Assembly (NCBI GenBank): GCA_003586115.2
Contig: QVOM02000021.1
Location: 12,364,478-12,428,477, forward strand
Source of the DNA: Salvator merianae
Lineage: Eukaryota > Chordata > Lepidosauria > Squamata > Teiidae
DNA length: 64,000 nucleotides
Direction: 5' to 3'
Below, in pieces: positions 12,241 to 24,175 of the stretch. How positions within the stretch are numbered: the first letter of the stretch is position 1; every line of letters begins with the position of its first letter. Made by a program: the position numbers and the translations under genes. The notes beneath the pieces are model-generated. The model worked only from the letters and a program-made list of their open reading frames with translations. It did not search any database and was not told the origin of the DNA.

Positions 12241-13524
12241 TTTTAATATTTACTTCATCCTATCTGGCACCCAAGCTTTAGCATATCCCTATATTCCTAC
12301 ACTCCACTTTGTGATAAAGGAATATTATTACTCAAATGAAATATCTTTCTGGAAGATGGACAAAGAATTATGTCTCCCCCATGGGTGTTTTTCTTTGATG
12401 CTTGGGTTTTTTTTTTTCCTGTTTATTATCCAGAAGCATTCTCCTTTGCTTCCCAAGGAATATCATGAAGTCTCAGCTTCCTGGAACTGGAGAAGCAGAT
12501 GGCACCAAGCATTATGTAGTGTAAATGATGCCATCTATTGGCAATCATGGTTGAAGCAGGTGATGACAACCCTGTGTCAGCAATTCCTGTCCACTCTGGT
12601 GAGTAAGAGTGTTACCCCCTCTCTCACACGCAGATGCACTAGCCCACATATTTGCAGATTTCTGCTCTATATTTATGTTTGGATGGGGGGACATGGAAGG
12701 GAAGAAAAAGCAGGGGGGATTTCAGCAGCAATCTTCTCTACACTGGCAGGGCATAGTCTGTTAAAGGCTTTCTTTGCTGTTCTGTCCTCAGGTCAGCTTC
12801 TAGTCTTTGTTTTCCATTTTAGTATTGCACACTCAGCTGCTTCTTTTTTCTTTCTTGCAATTTGTTGATTCCTGCCTGTATCCTCTCTGTGTTGCTCTTT
12901 GTCTCCAGTTTGTCCTTGGCTGCTGACCATAGGCTTGAGGGGAGGGAAGGGGAGGGGAGGGGAGGAAGTGGTAGCAGCACAATTGTCTGTGTCTGACCAA
13001 GGCTCTGGTGCAGTCATGTCATGTTCTACGCTACCCTGTGCCACTCTTGCCTGGCCCTGTGTTGCCAGAGTAGAGTGCCAGTGAAACCTCCTCCTCTCAC
13101 AGTGAAGCATTAATTACTTGCTGAATCCATCCAGTCAAACCCTTATAGCTAACTTTTATTAACCATGATGAACAAGAATCCAAAGGGCTTTTGATATGAA
13201 TAGGGACGCCTTAAGCAGCTTGTCCACATCAGTGGCCTGCTACAGTTGAAGACAAACCATCACAAGAGAACAAGATGTTGTCTCTGCGATCTGTCCAGAA
13301 CTGTCATTAATACTGCCATCCAATTCCAAGCAAATTTGGGTGATTTTTGCCCTTAAAGTGCCAGACAACGTTGTCACAGAAGTCCTGGAATTCTGGCAGA
13401 AGGTCTCTCTCCCTGACAGAGGAGACAAGCCTTGCCACCACCCAAAAGAGTTCATTTACAAGGATGCAAGGGCAGCAGAAAAGCAGGAGCAAGGACTCTT
13501 CATTATTTAGCAAGGACTGCATTT
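12241..13524. other. Intergenic DNA with a G-rich tract
   Basis: No gene supported. A 'ggggagggaaggggagggga' tract at about 12939-12965 has several closely spaced G runs. A small inverted repeat (agatggca...tgccatct) lies at about 12498-12537. Confidence 0.4.
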
Positions 13525-14135
13525 GAAGAAGGCTGCTTCTTGAGATTAAATGAAAGGAAAAATAACAGGACTTTGGCAGAGGAATTTGGAGGGATAACTG
13601 CTGGTGCTCCAATGGGTTTGTGAGATGGATCTTTTATGTTTTGAAGAGTTTGTTTGGGGCTTAGTGGGTGGCTGGTTTAGCTGCTGGAGGATGGCTGGTT
13701 TCTAAGCTGAGTCCTGAGCACATGTTCTGAGAGAGGAGGGGCTTGCAGTTGCTCCTTACTCAGAGAAACTAGCGGGAGGACCCACATTTCTCAGCTAGGA
13801 AATGCAAGGTCAGTTTGAGTATGGACACAGTCGGAAGAAGGCTGCTTTCATGAGATCAAACCAAAGAAAAGATAACAAGAGATTGGCAGAGAAATTTGGA
13901 AGGATAACTGCTAGTGCTCCAGTGAGTTTGTGAAATCTCCCTGCTTTGGAGTTTGACACTTAGCGTGTGACTAGTTTAGCTGCTAGAGGCTGACTGGTTT
14001 CTAAGCCGAGTGCCGAGCACACGGTCTGAAAGAATAGAGACTTGAAGTAGCTGTTGGCTCAGAGAAGTTAGTGGAAGAATCCATGTTACTCAGCTGGAGG
14101 AAACAAGGTCAGTTTGAGTGAAGGATAAATAGCAA
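13525..14135 (+). repeat. Tandem duplication, about 309 bp unit, two copies
   Basis: The unit starts 'gaagaaggctgctt' at 13525 and again at 13834. Both copies then run in parallel: 'gataactgct.gtgctcca', 'tggtttctaagc.gagt', 'gagcaca', 'tcagagaa', and end 'caaggtcagtttgagt'. They are clearly homologous but diverged, so the duplication is old. The second copy ends about 40 bases before recognisable CR1 ORF1, so the units may be CR1 leader sequence. Confidence 0.8.
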
Positions 14136-14159
14136 GGCAAAAATAAAATAAAGGTCATG

Positions 14160-15700
14160 AAGGTAGACAGCCACTAAATTAAGGGGGACATTCACGTGTC
14201 ACCAGACTGGCTGGAAGACAGTGCTGGAAAGGAGCCAGAGGTCATTGTGCAGGTTGGCAGGAATGACATTGGGGAAGGTGAGTGGAAGGTTCTAGAAGCT
14301 AAATTTAGGTTGTTAGGTACAAGATTGAAGTTCAGGACACTCAAAGTCGGATTCTCAGAAATGTTACCTGTTCCACACATAGAGTCAGCTAGACAGGTGG
14401 AATTCAGGGACCTCAATGTGTGGATGAGGGTTTATTTTATTTTATTTATTTATTTATTTATTTGCATTTTTTATCCCGCCCTATACCTGAAGGTCTCAGG
14501 GCAGGTTACAACAATTAAAACAACAATTAAAACAACAACAACAAAAACAAAAACCATAAAAGGCACGCAATAAAACAGTAGTCAGAAAGTAGGGAGGGAA
14601 AGCTGTACCTTTAGCCAAAGGCAAGGGTAAATAGGTGTTGGTATTGGTATTGAGACGAAGGATTTAGATCTGTTAGGCACTGTGGAACATTTTGGAACAA
14701 GTCAAATCTGTACAAAAGTGACAGATTACAACTGAACCAAGGTACTTAATATTTAAAAGGTTACAGAGTAACTTTTAAACTGATTCCTGGGAGAAAGTCA
14801 GCAGGAACTGGGCAGCACCTGGTTCAAGAAAGTGCAGGTTAGAGGGAGGAAGGTTGGAATTATGCAGATGGTCCTGAGTGGAGTGGGGAACTAGTCAATA
14901 ATATAGAAGCTGAAAAATGTAAGGAGCAGTCTAAGACTTCAAATGGTCTTATGGGAGGCAGCTTACACCAGAAAAGGAAATACAAATGTCTATATGCTGA
15001 TGTCAGAAGTCTCTGAGACAAAACAGGGGAGCAAGAGTGCTTGGTGATGGTTGAAAAAATAGATATTATTGGCATAACTGAAACCTGATGGACTGATGAA
15101 AACTAATGGGATACAGTTATTCTAGGTTACAAACTCTACAGGAGGGACAGGAAAGGGCAAACTGGAGACACTGTAGCCTTGTACATTGATGAAGAGATAC
15201 AGTCTAATGAACTAGAATGTCTAGGTGAAGGAGAGCCTTTCACGGAGGCATTGTGGATAAGAATATCACCCAGAAAGCAAGCTGCAACCCATCCTGAGGG
15301 AGATCAGCATTTGGAAAATGAGATCGGGGAGAGTCAAAAAGAAAAGAGTTGCTATAATGAGAGGCTTCAGTTACTCTCAGATAGATGGGTAAACTCTTGT
15401 TCAACTCATGAAAGAGAGATAAAATTCCTGCATATGCTTAGAATGTCCAAGAGTGGCTTACAGGTGTGACCTACAAGTACAGTATGGGAAGTCATTAAAA
15501 GCAAGAAAAACTCTTTCAGAAAATGGGAGGCTTACCCAGATGAGGAGAACAAAAAGGAGCATAAATTCTGGCAAAACAAATACAAGGCAGGAATCAGGAA
15601 TGCTAAAAAGAATTTTGAGGAACACATTGCTAAAACATCAAAAGGAATAATAATAACTTCTTTTAGTACGTCAAGAAGTAGGAATACAGCCAGGAAAACA
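14160..15700 (+). mobile_element. CR1-type LINE: ORF1 esterase-like end and ORF2 endonuclease
   Basis: At 14190-14430 the plus strand encodes VQVGRNDIGEGEWKVLEA, then LLPVPH-like residues and a LNVWMR segment. This is the esterase-like (SGNH) domain of CR1 ORF1. After an inserted element it resumes at about 14635: a NKSNLYKSDRLQLNQ block (end of ORF1), then KYKCLYADVRSL and IDIIGITET followed by YKLYRRDRKG (start of the ORF2 endonuclease), and a KFWQNKYKAGIRNAKKNFEE linker near 15560-15620. Several stops and frame changes are present. The reverse transcriptase is absent. Finding both ORF ends in order makes this the most complete CR1 5' region in the window. Confidence 0.85.
14430..14634 (-). 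mobile_element. L2-like LINE 3' fragment nested in CR1
   Basis: Begins with a (TTTA)n tract, then 'atcccgccctatacctgaag' and 'ctcagggcaggttacaac', the antisense 3' end of the L2-like family. It ends in 'agccaaaggcaagggtaaat', also present at 24259. CR1 ORF1 coding sequence stops at its left edge and resumes at its right edge, so it inserted into the CR1 copy. Confidence 0.8.
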
Positions 15701-15739
15701 GTTGGAACTGTTGGTTTTAATCTTGCAGCTTTCCCATGG

Positions 15740-15975
15740 ATACCATTTTTGTCCAGTGTATGCCAGGTGCCAACTTCATATGGTTTTTGGCACCTGGGAA
15801 AAATGTACCTTTTCACCCAGGCCTTTGATTTCTAGTTCCTCTGATTGTAGTCTTGCCAGAGCTGGAGGGAGGGACATTGGATGGGTTTTATTATAAATAT
15901 GCTTTAATTATTGTTTTATCCCACCATGAGACCTCCAGGTGAAGGGTGGAATACAAATTCTATAAAGAAATGAAT
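15740..15975 (+). mobile_element. L2-like LINE 3' end
   Basis: A short YLFTQAFDF-like coding end near 15810, then the family tail with 'cccaccatgagacctccagg' and 'tgaagggtggaatacaaat'. 5'-truncated. It follows directly on the CR1 fragment. Confidence 0.65.
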
Positions 15976-18833
15976 AAGGAATAATGAACACTGACCTTAT
16001 CTGAAGCAATGAGATCTTAGATGTTGGATGTTTACTATTCTCTCTAGTGATCATTGTGCTCTTAGAGAAATTTTGGCAGGATGGCTGCTTCTGGAAAGAG
16101 TCACCACAGTTCCAAGTTTTCTCCATTTGGATATGATGTCTCTCACTGTGGTTTCCTGGAGTCCCAAAGCCTTCTTTCTCATCTCTTCCAGAATTTATTT
16201 TGAACATGACATAGTGTGATGCTTGTTGAGATGTTTTAGCCTACTCCACCTTGCTGCAAATGTCCTATATAAATGTTGTTTTGATTCAAGAGGGCTGGTA
16301 ATCAACTCTAGGTTGTCTAATCTAATCTAATTGGACCCAATTATCGATTAAATTCAGTTCATTGATTGACTGAATTGCTAAGATATTAGTTGTTGGATAG
16401 CTTTTTTCCTTCAGTAAATGAAATCATTGTTTGAAAGCCTCCTGCAGTGAAACTTTTTCCCTCAAGCTTGAGGTCTTGTTAATTCTTTAAAAGCAAGTTA
16501 TCTCCTTTCCTGGCGCCTATAAGTAATTAAATGTATTTGCTTCCAAATTAAAGGTTTTGCCTGAGTTAATTACAGGTTATTTTCTTGAACTTTAACAATG
16601 GAGGGTTAAAATAAAGTTTGTATCTATCTTCCCTGATTTTCTGTTGATTTTTCAACATTTGTAATTCTGGGGTAGAATCTACCCCATAAATATAAAATCA
16701 GATTCGTTTGTTTGTTTCATTTATGTGAATGATTATAAAACATATTGGTAGTGTTCATCATTTTTAGTTACTACAATTTCTGTTTGGTTTTAAGACACTC
16801 TGAGAACATGGCTGAAGAATGCCCTGTATGCATTTTAAATTTCAGAGAAAAGTACAAGTTTTAAACCATCAAGTAAAGTTTAAAAATAGAAGAACCAAAT
16901 ATGACAAAATGTGATCAACATGGGGTAAGATAAAATCACCAGGGGCGTGAAAAGAACAGCAAATTTTGATTGAAAAATAAACACTTTTTCTGTTGGCAAA
17001 ACTTGTTAAATAACATAGTAAAACTAACAATAAGCAATATGCATCAGATTAGATGAGAGATTGATATCAATAATTCTGTGTGTACCCACGTACCTGAATA
17101 TTGTTCTGAGACCAGATTGCTTGGAGTGATTTATTATACACTTGTGTGAATTTAATGAGAATTATCAGAAGCAGAAGCACAGCTGAAGCAACCAGTCAAG
17201 AAACTAAAAAAGCACCTTTTTTCATTTTATAAAAGAGCCCCAAATAAATTATTTTGTAATAATATATAAACTGCTATTCAAAACACCATTTTGTAAAGCA
17301 GCATTTAACTGTCCCCGCATATTTGCTTCAACAGGAAAGAGGGGTTTGGCAGGAATATACATCTTGCTAGAGAGATGATTAGCATATTGCTGAATGCAAT
17401 CATGTATGGTAATGACAGCAATCAATCAACAGACATTACTATGTAGTATAAGGCAAAAAACAAAACCAGCAACAACATTCAAAACACAGACATAATTAGA
17501 ACTGCATTGGTGTTAGGGTGGTTCTGTTAGTGGAGAACCTTTCCAATCCAAGTCCATGCTAAGGATGAAGAGTACCAATAGAAGGGTACCTGCAGTGGTT
17601 TTAATTTGTCAGTCCATCATTAGAGTGAGATCTGACAGGGTGTTTTTTTAGCCATTCCTTTTGGAAAATGCACCCCCTCTGAAGGCAAAAACCAGCATTC
17701 AAACATAAAAGGAATCCTATCTCATTCCTTCACCTCCCTAGCAACATGTGCTCACTGCTCACTGCTGATTGGCAGCCATCTGCCTGATTTTCTGGGACTC
17801 TGATTGGTTGCTGCAGTTCCCATGCTGCAGTTGGCTAGGTTGTTTCCTCCCAAAGCAACTGAAAGGAATTGTCACTGTAGGTCTTATGATTTCCTGTCTG
17901 TGGAAAGGATGACTTTTCTGAGGCTTTGACATGTGGTAAGGTGCATGCAAAAATAAACTGTCTCACATTCTGACTGCAATTCTCACAGGGGGCAGCCCTT
18001 TAAGCATGTCTGAACACAATCATAAGATCTGGATAGCAAGCACCTAGAAGTTTTTTATGTTTATCATATGAATGAGTGTACACATTGATTTTTGTTTGTG
18101 TGTGTTCCTTGAAATATCCAGTATTCCGATCACCCTCTGTGTGATTGTGAAGAAAGGGTTGCTTTGGCTTGCATCCTCTAATATGCCTTGTCATAGAGAC
18201 AGAGCAAGTGATGTCACTGAGGGAGGTCCACTATTCAAGTGTACTCTGCAGCTATTGTGTTTTGACAAGCAGGAATTTGATAGGCAGAGTGTCAAAACAG
18301 AACCTAGGACTGTGTCTGCACTGGGCTGATAGATTGTCCCAATGGATCCCCTGGAATGCCATCTGCACTGTGGACCAATCAACTGGAAGGCCAAATCTCC
18401 CAGTCTAACTCTGCATCCACCTCGGATGAGGCATTGGACCAGGCTATGTCACAAAAATGGCAAAATTTTAAAACACATACCATTTGTCTCCAAATGAAAG
18501 TCCCTAATACAAGTACCAAAACTAAGGCCACAGCTCCACTTACTGTTTCTAGTCATCTGGGGGAGCATCTTCACCAGTGCCACCATCTCTTACACCTGAC
18601 AGTCTCTTTCGATGCAGGCCCAGGATGCATTAGCAAGCATCTGGTTGATGCACGGAGGCTGAGGATGGCATCCCCCCTTGCAAGTCAGCCTTCATGAGCA
18701 GGTACAGGCAGCATGTAGCTAGGTAACAAAAAGGGGCAGAGAACAAAGCAGCAACTTCAGAGTCTACCCTCATACACTGAGCCTCAAGTGTCTTTCCCAT
18801 GCCTCCTCCACACTCTAGAGGTGTAAGATAAGC
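15976..18833. other. Intergenic DNA, mostly unassigned
   Basis: No exon, RNA gene or clear repeat recognised. 16440-16620 and 17200-17330 are AT-rich with TAATTA-type motifs. 17640-17960 and 18290-18700 are moderately GC-richer and may hold old DNA-transposon pieces, but I could not pair any ends. Confidence 0.4.
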
Positions 18834-19359
18834 ACCCATCCCAAGACACCTTTTTAATTTTTTTTTAATTTTTTAATTTTCAAATTATACCAACAAAAAG
18901 AAATACAACATATAGTGCTCCCCCCAAAAAACATTACATTGAAAAAGCAACAAACAAACCTTAAAAATAACCCCAATAACTACCCCACCACCACTCTACC
19001 AAACTACCCCTTATGCACACTGGTTGACAACTTTAGATTACTTCTTCCATCTTCCTCCTACTCCTTTTTAGCTGGACCAAAGAGTTAGTCTTATTATTTC
19101 TTCTCTTATTTCATCTGGCGCCTGGGGTCTCGTTGAAAAATACAATAAGTCTTTCCATTTTTCCTCTGTTTTAGAAAGCAATTGACATACCTTGACTTTT
19201 TAAATCTCATTTCCCGCATTTTATCAAATCTACATTGTTCCATTAAATACCTATACCAATTACCTAATGTCCATTTAGTACTTTCCCTCCATCCCAATAC
19301 AATTGTTGATTGTGCTACAAATATCATTTGAGCAAATAAATACCCATCTCAAGACACCT
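18834..19359 (-). mobile_element. L1-like LINE insert flanked by 18 bp target-site duplications
   Basis: The element (18852-19341) is bounded by 'acccatcccaagacacct' at 18834-18851 and 'acccatctcaagacacct' at 19342-19359, 17 of 18 identical. It starts with a T-rich tract, the antisense of a 3' A-tail. The minus strand at 19327-19106 encodes an L1-like ORF2 C-terminus (VLGWRESTKWTLGNWYRYL, then FDKMREMRFKK). The 5' end is truncated within the last part of ORF2. The near-identical duplications make the boundaries reliable. Confidence 0.85.
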
Positions 19360-20570
19360 CTGCAGAACACATAGTGGATATACACTGCACAAGAGGTATG
19401 GGAAAGGTATCTAAGGCCATACAATGGAAATATAGCCAAAGATGAGGCATGCTAAGCTCCTGAAGCAATCAGATGAAACTGAGTAGGCTTACTAATAATC
19501 AGGAAGGGAGAAAAACTGATTGTACATTGTTCAGGTCAACTGTACCTGAAAGTTTTTTTTTAAAAAATAAATAGCAGAAAATATGCATACAACCACTACT
19601 CACAACTGAGATTACACATTTAAAACCAATATCCCATCTTACATGCTGTAAATGTTTAATCTCTTTCATGACTGAGAGAGATGATGCCATGGTTTAGAGC
19701 CCTGCCATATAATGATTATGATTTGCTTGTTCAAGCTTCCTATCAATTGCTGCCTAATATCAACTATTGCCCATACAAATATCAGTGAGAGTCCCAAAAA
19801 TGAACTGGGGCAACCCACCCAAGTTACAACTCCCCTTTTTCATTAAAGGGGTCAGATAGTTAATATTTAAGTGGTAAAGTAGAGGAAAGAGAATAGTGGA
19901 GAATAGTGAAGTGGAGGGAAAGGATGCCAAAGAAAATACAATGAAAGGAAGTAGTGGGGGAATTTATACCTTTCTTGGGGTTGTCATTTAGTCAAGGACA
20001 AACTTCACAGGGAGGAAGGTGGAACAGTGTTATCAAAACATAAGCACACTTTCACATAGAGGACTGTACTGAGATCAATCTCCGTAGTGACAGAAAGAGG
20101 CTTAATTAGGATTGAATTCCCAACACTCCAGTGAACTTCTTCAGAGGTTAGGCACTGATACAGAAGAGGCAGAGGTTCCAGAAACCTCAGGAATAATCAG
20201 CTGTAAATGCCCTTCCAGTCAGTGCCTCAGCAAGACATCATGAACTGTGGATTAGATACTCAGAGGCAGGCTAACCATATCCCACTAGAACCAGGCACTC
20301 CAGACCTCAGCTGCAATGAAACAACTTCAGAGTCTCAAAGTGAAAGAGACAGTTCCAGCCTCTTCCTTAGAACTGACAGTGATTTCAGTGATATTCTTCT
20401 TAGAAGCAGGAACCCACTCACAGAGCAAGCACATGAAGTTCAGCTCTTGATGGGTCTTGGAGTAAGACTGTGGAGGAGTAACATTGGGTAACAGTGCATA
20501 CGCTGAACTAAGGAAGAACCCAAGACATAGAGTAATGGACCTTAGCCAAAATAAGGACACTGAATGGAAG
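19360..20570. other. Intergenic DNA, nothing recognised
   Basis: No supported gene or repeat family. Confidence 0.4.
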
Positions 20571-20574
20571 AGGG

Positions 20575-20825
20575 CAGGTGGCTAAGGCACTGATCTTTCA
20601 ATAGGAGGATCAGAGTTCGAGGCCCTTGTCTGCCGTGTAGAGGGGATGGGCGCCCTCTACTGGCTTCTAGCTCCAGTCAACCTAGCTGTTCAAAAGCAAG
20701 TAATTGCAAGTAGATAAATAGGGAGCATCACTTGTGTGATGCGGAAGATAGATGCAAGCCTTCGGGCGAAAAATAACCTTGTAAGCCACTTTGTGTCAGC
20801 TTCGGCCTGTATACTCAAGGTGTGG
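20575..20825 (+). mobile_element. tRNA-derived SINE
   Basis: The head carries a Pol III A-box-like 'tggctaaggcac' at about 20579 and a good B box 'agttcgaggcc' at about 20613, spaced as in a tRNA gene. The body has 'gggcgccctctactggctt' and ends near 'agccactttgtgtcagcttc'. It is not a tRNA gene: no acceptor stem closes after the B box. The head differs from the SINE at 21380, so it appears to be a separate family. Confidence 0.65.
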
Positions 20826-21375
20826 GGCCAGAAGTTTAGGAGGTAAACAAGGGTAAACAAAAGATTTGTAGACTTTCAGGCTTTTCAGGGCAAGTAAACA
20901 AGATGCAGAGATTAGATCAACTATTCAGCTTGAGTGTCCACATTAGCATATTGATCTGGAAGCTCTCTTGTCATGGGCACTGCTAGCTTAAGTAGTGCTT
21001 TTCTGCTGCAAGCTGATGGGATTAAACTGTCTTGTGGCAACACAAACTAAACAAAGACGTGCTTTTGACAGGAAGAAGACAAAGTCAAAGAGTAAAGTCA
21101 GTGGATCAAGGTGTCTCAAGATGGATTCTGGTCTGAGTGCAAGTCCATGCTTTCAATAGTTACTTGTCTGTTCTGATTCAGATTCCTACACTCTTGCTGT
21201 CCATGTCTAGGTTATTAAAATAGACACCATAACAATAAATATTTTTACATAAATGTATAGACCAGCACATTCACATCAGTGCCATCATTTGCCCTTCTTT
21301 TAAGCAGCATCTCTCTAGACATTCTAATCAATGGTGAGCTGGGTTTTGAGATTTATTTTGTCATACAGTATATAT
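20826..21375. other. Intergenic DNA, nothing recognised
   Basis: No supported gene or repeat family. Confidence 0.4.
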
Positions 21376-21384
21376 TGTAGGAAA

Positions 21385-21455
21385 GTGGTCATAGTTCAAT
21401 ATTTGCTTTGCACAGCGGAGGTCCCAAGGTCAATCCCTGCTGTGTCCCAGGTATT
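21385..21455 (+). mobile_element. tRNA-derived SINE head fragment
   Basis: Reads 'gtcatagttcaatatttgct' then 'ttgcacagcggaggtcccaa' and 'ggtcaatccctg'. This fits the tRNA-like head of a common squamate SINE (A box near 21389, B box near 21428). Only the head is recognisable. Confidence 0.55.
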
Positions 21456-22047
21456 AGCCAAGAATACTGATTTGTTCTCTGGAGTCTTTCCACATGAAGC
21501 AGTTGCTGAAGTATGGCTCTGCCAAAGCTGCCTCGTGTCTGAATGGCTAATTGGGAAGATGGAATCCAGGGCCAATGAGATGAGAAAGCAACTCAGAAAG
21601 AGACTCAAAAACTGGAAGCACTTCTGCCAAGACATATGCCTTCTGGGTATGTTCAGTTGCTTGGGCATGTGCTTTCTGCACACTATGGCTGCCTTGTAGT
21701 CAGGAAATCCCCACCCACAAAGCAGCCCTATTCTGGAGTGCACCAGGAGGACTGACACACAGTTTTCAGTGGGAGATCACACCTTACCTCTTGCTGGCAC
21801 AGATGTCCCTTTCATTCAGCACCACTTTATTTTTTTGATGGGAGAGAATAGGGACAAGACACTGATATGTCACTTCTTGTCAGTTGTGTTCCTTTCTCCT
21901 TTGTTGCACAGCAGCCCCTCTCTTATAAAGTACCCGTATGGGCAACAGAGAAAGCGAAAAACAACATGATTGTTCCTAGCTTTCCCCTAGCATGCCTTTT
22001 GCTGCCATACAGAAGGCGCTCAGAAAGCAAAGTCAACTTGAGTTAAT
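21456..22047. other. Intergenic DNA, nothing recognised
   Basis: A 122-codon plus-strand frame (21331-21699) overlaps the SINE head and shows no domain. No gene supported. Confidence 0.4.
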
Positions 22048-22487
22048 GGCCCTGTTTGCACTTTGTGAGAGGAACATTCCTGTCCACTTGCTAGTAAAGT
22101 GCATTCACACCTGCAAATGGAGTCAGCTTCCTTGAAGCTCACCCAAGGCCACCTGATACTCATCTGAAGCTGAGTAGCACTTGTGAACTAAACTGCAGTC
22201 TGGAAGCTGACTTGTGCGATCAGGTGCAGATCAAGGAAGGCGCATTTGCACCACTTCCAGGTTTGAAATGGCAGCAGGGCAGGGCCGGCAGGGTTCCATA
22301 GGTGCTGTCCGACAGTTCGCAACCTGGTTTTCACTTTGGGCTTCGTACCCTAGCTGCCATTTCAAACACAACTTCGAAAACAGCTCCCTGGGTATGGAAA
22401 CAGCTCCCTAACTAGTGCATTCCCATTCGCACTGCTCCCCCTGCTGGTCAGCTCACAAACATTGCTAACAAGTGTGAATACTCATCA
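22048..22487. mobile_element. Decayed DNA transposon related to the element at 29940
   Basis: The left end 'ggccctgtttgcacttt', followed by 'ggaacattcctgtccacttg' and 'aaagtgcattcacacctg', parallels the left 60 bases of the 29940-30868 element. A weak right end, 'aacaagtgtgaatac' at about 22463-22477, is the decayed inverse. No coding capacity. The right boundary is uncertain. Confidence 0.5.
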
Positions 22488-22794
22488 CCATACCTGATCC
22501 TGGCCGGCCCGAACACTGCTAATTAGTATGTTCTACTCTTGTAACTCTGAAAATGCCCTATATTTGCCTTTAGTTTATATTACAAACACAGGCAAAAGAT
22601 ACATCTGGAGCCATAACACCTGAGACTGGGATACAGTTTTTATATATAGCCTCAACTTTTTTAGTGAGTTAAATATTGATTAGTAAATAGGTTGTACACA
22701 GATAAGGTAAGAATCATCCAGATGCTCTTTACCGTGGCCCTTGGCTGAAGGAACAGAATGTCCCCCTAATAAAGACACTGTCATTGTTTTAGCT

Positions 22795-22882
22795 AACTTA
22801 TTTTATCCATTTTTATACTGATTTTATTATAATCTGCCTTGAGACCTTCAGATATAGGGAGGGATAGAAATACATACAAATA
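22795..22882 (+). mobile_element. L2-like LINE 3' end
   Basis: Has 'aatctgccttgagaccttca' and 'tatagggagggatagaaata', the sense form of the L2-like 3' end. Only the tail is present. Confidence 0.6.
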
Positions 22883-23984
22883 GATGTTTGGGGAATGATC
22901 ATATAGTGCTACAGAAAGGAAATGTGTGTTCTCAATGCCCTTTTAGGGAGAACTATCTAGTTTTCCATGTAGTACTTGCCATAAAAAATATCATCTTATT
23001 TAATGCACAGTTCTTTGAGTACTGACAATACATAATAATGTGAAACCATTCCTAGTAATATTTCCACTTCCTTTTTTTTAAGTATATAGTTTTCTTGCCA
23101 CTTGTAGTAGCTATTGGCTTTAAACAAAACAGAAATGGGGAATTTAAGAACTGTGAGAAAGATTATCTTCTTCCACCTTGTAACTTGAAATATAAAAATC
23201 AAAAGACTTCCATCTTTACCTTTATTTACCTTTACTTGAATTTTGTCTTGCTCTAGATGAAAGTTCCACTGATGATGGAGTTATGGACTTTCCAGGGCCT
23301 AATCATCTTTTTGTGCTCCCCAACATATATTTTTAAAGGACAGAAAGAAGGAAGAGAATGACATAGAACAAACTTTACTTGACCACCACAAGGCAGTCCC
23401 AATAAGAACAAAACCAGTCATGCCTGCCTCCCAGTAGTCAGATAAATATATAAAATATACCCCAGGTTGTATTTACAAAATGTGTGATGTATCTCCAGTA
23501 TAGGAGGGCTTACCATTAAAATAACATCAGACTCTGTAACTGAGAGCTAACATAATAAGGAAGAAAAAAACAACCCAGAAAAAACATACTGTAAAAATGA
23601 ACAAGTTGTTTACAACAGAGAGGCATGCTGAATATTTATATAAAACTGAAGGGCATCAGTTAATTTTACATTATTCATTATGATGTATTCATTTATGTCA
23701 CATTAATAGTTGGAAGATAATAGTGCAAGGAAGATGGACACATTGAACTTCTTCCATAACACTTCTTGCATAGGAAATGTGATAATCAGCCAAATAAGAG
23801 TTGCTGACTTTTTTTTTTGAGTCTTTCTTTTAATGAAAGCTGAAACATAGTCCTGGAAAATTGCTTGTTTATCGAAATTACGCTTTTTTTCTCTTTTTTT
23901 CTCTTTAAGAAAAATATTTCAAAGAAGGTTTGGAATTCTACTACATTCCAAACACTGATTTTTTTTTTCTTCTGCATCAGATGT
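22883..23984. other. AT-rich intergenic DNA
   Basis: Several T runs near 23810-23960. Nothing recognised. Confidence 0.4.
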
Positions 23985-23989
23985 CAAGT

Positions 23990-24172
23990 GAGATTAGCAC
24001 AGCTGTTGGGTACCACTGACTCAGGTCTGAGTCCTGATTGACTGCATAAGCACCTCTATGGGCTCCTTTATGCAGTTTTCTTGGCAAAGATACAGAACTG
24101 ATTTGCCATACCCTACTTCTGGGGAGGAGCAGGGGATCCCTTTGATTTCCAGGCAGTTTGTTCTATCACTGA
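23990..24172 (-). mobile_element. tRNA-derived SINE, antisense
   Basis: Shares 'gcagttttcttggcaaagat' with the copy at 1547. On the minus strand from about 24172 the head reads 'AGTTCAGTGATAGAACAAAC' (A-box-like), followed by a degraded B-box region 'AAAGGGATCCCC'. It lies directly against the next element. Confidence 0.6.
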
Positions 24173-24175
24173 ACT

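Noticed and set aside
12311..12868. A 185-codon plus-strand frame
   Set aside because: Composition is low-complexity and pyrimidine-driven (Phe/Leu/Ser-rich) and no family is recognisable. Probably chance in repeat-derived DNA.
20575..20660. Possible tRNA gene
   Set aside because: A and B boxes are present but no acceptor stem closes after the T arm, and a SINE body follows.
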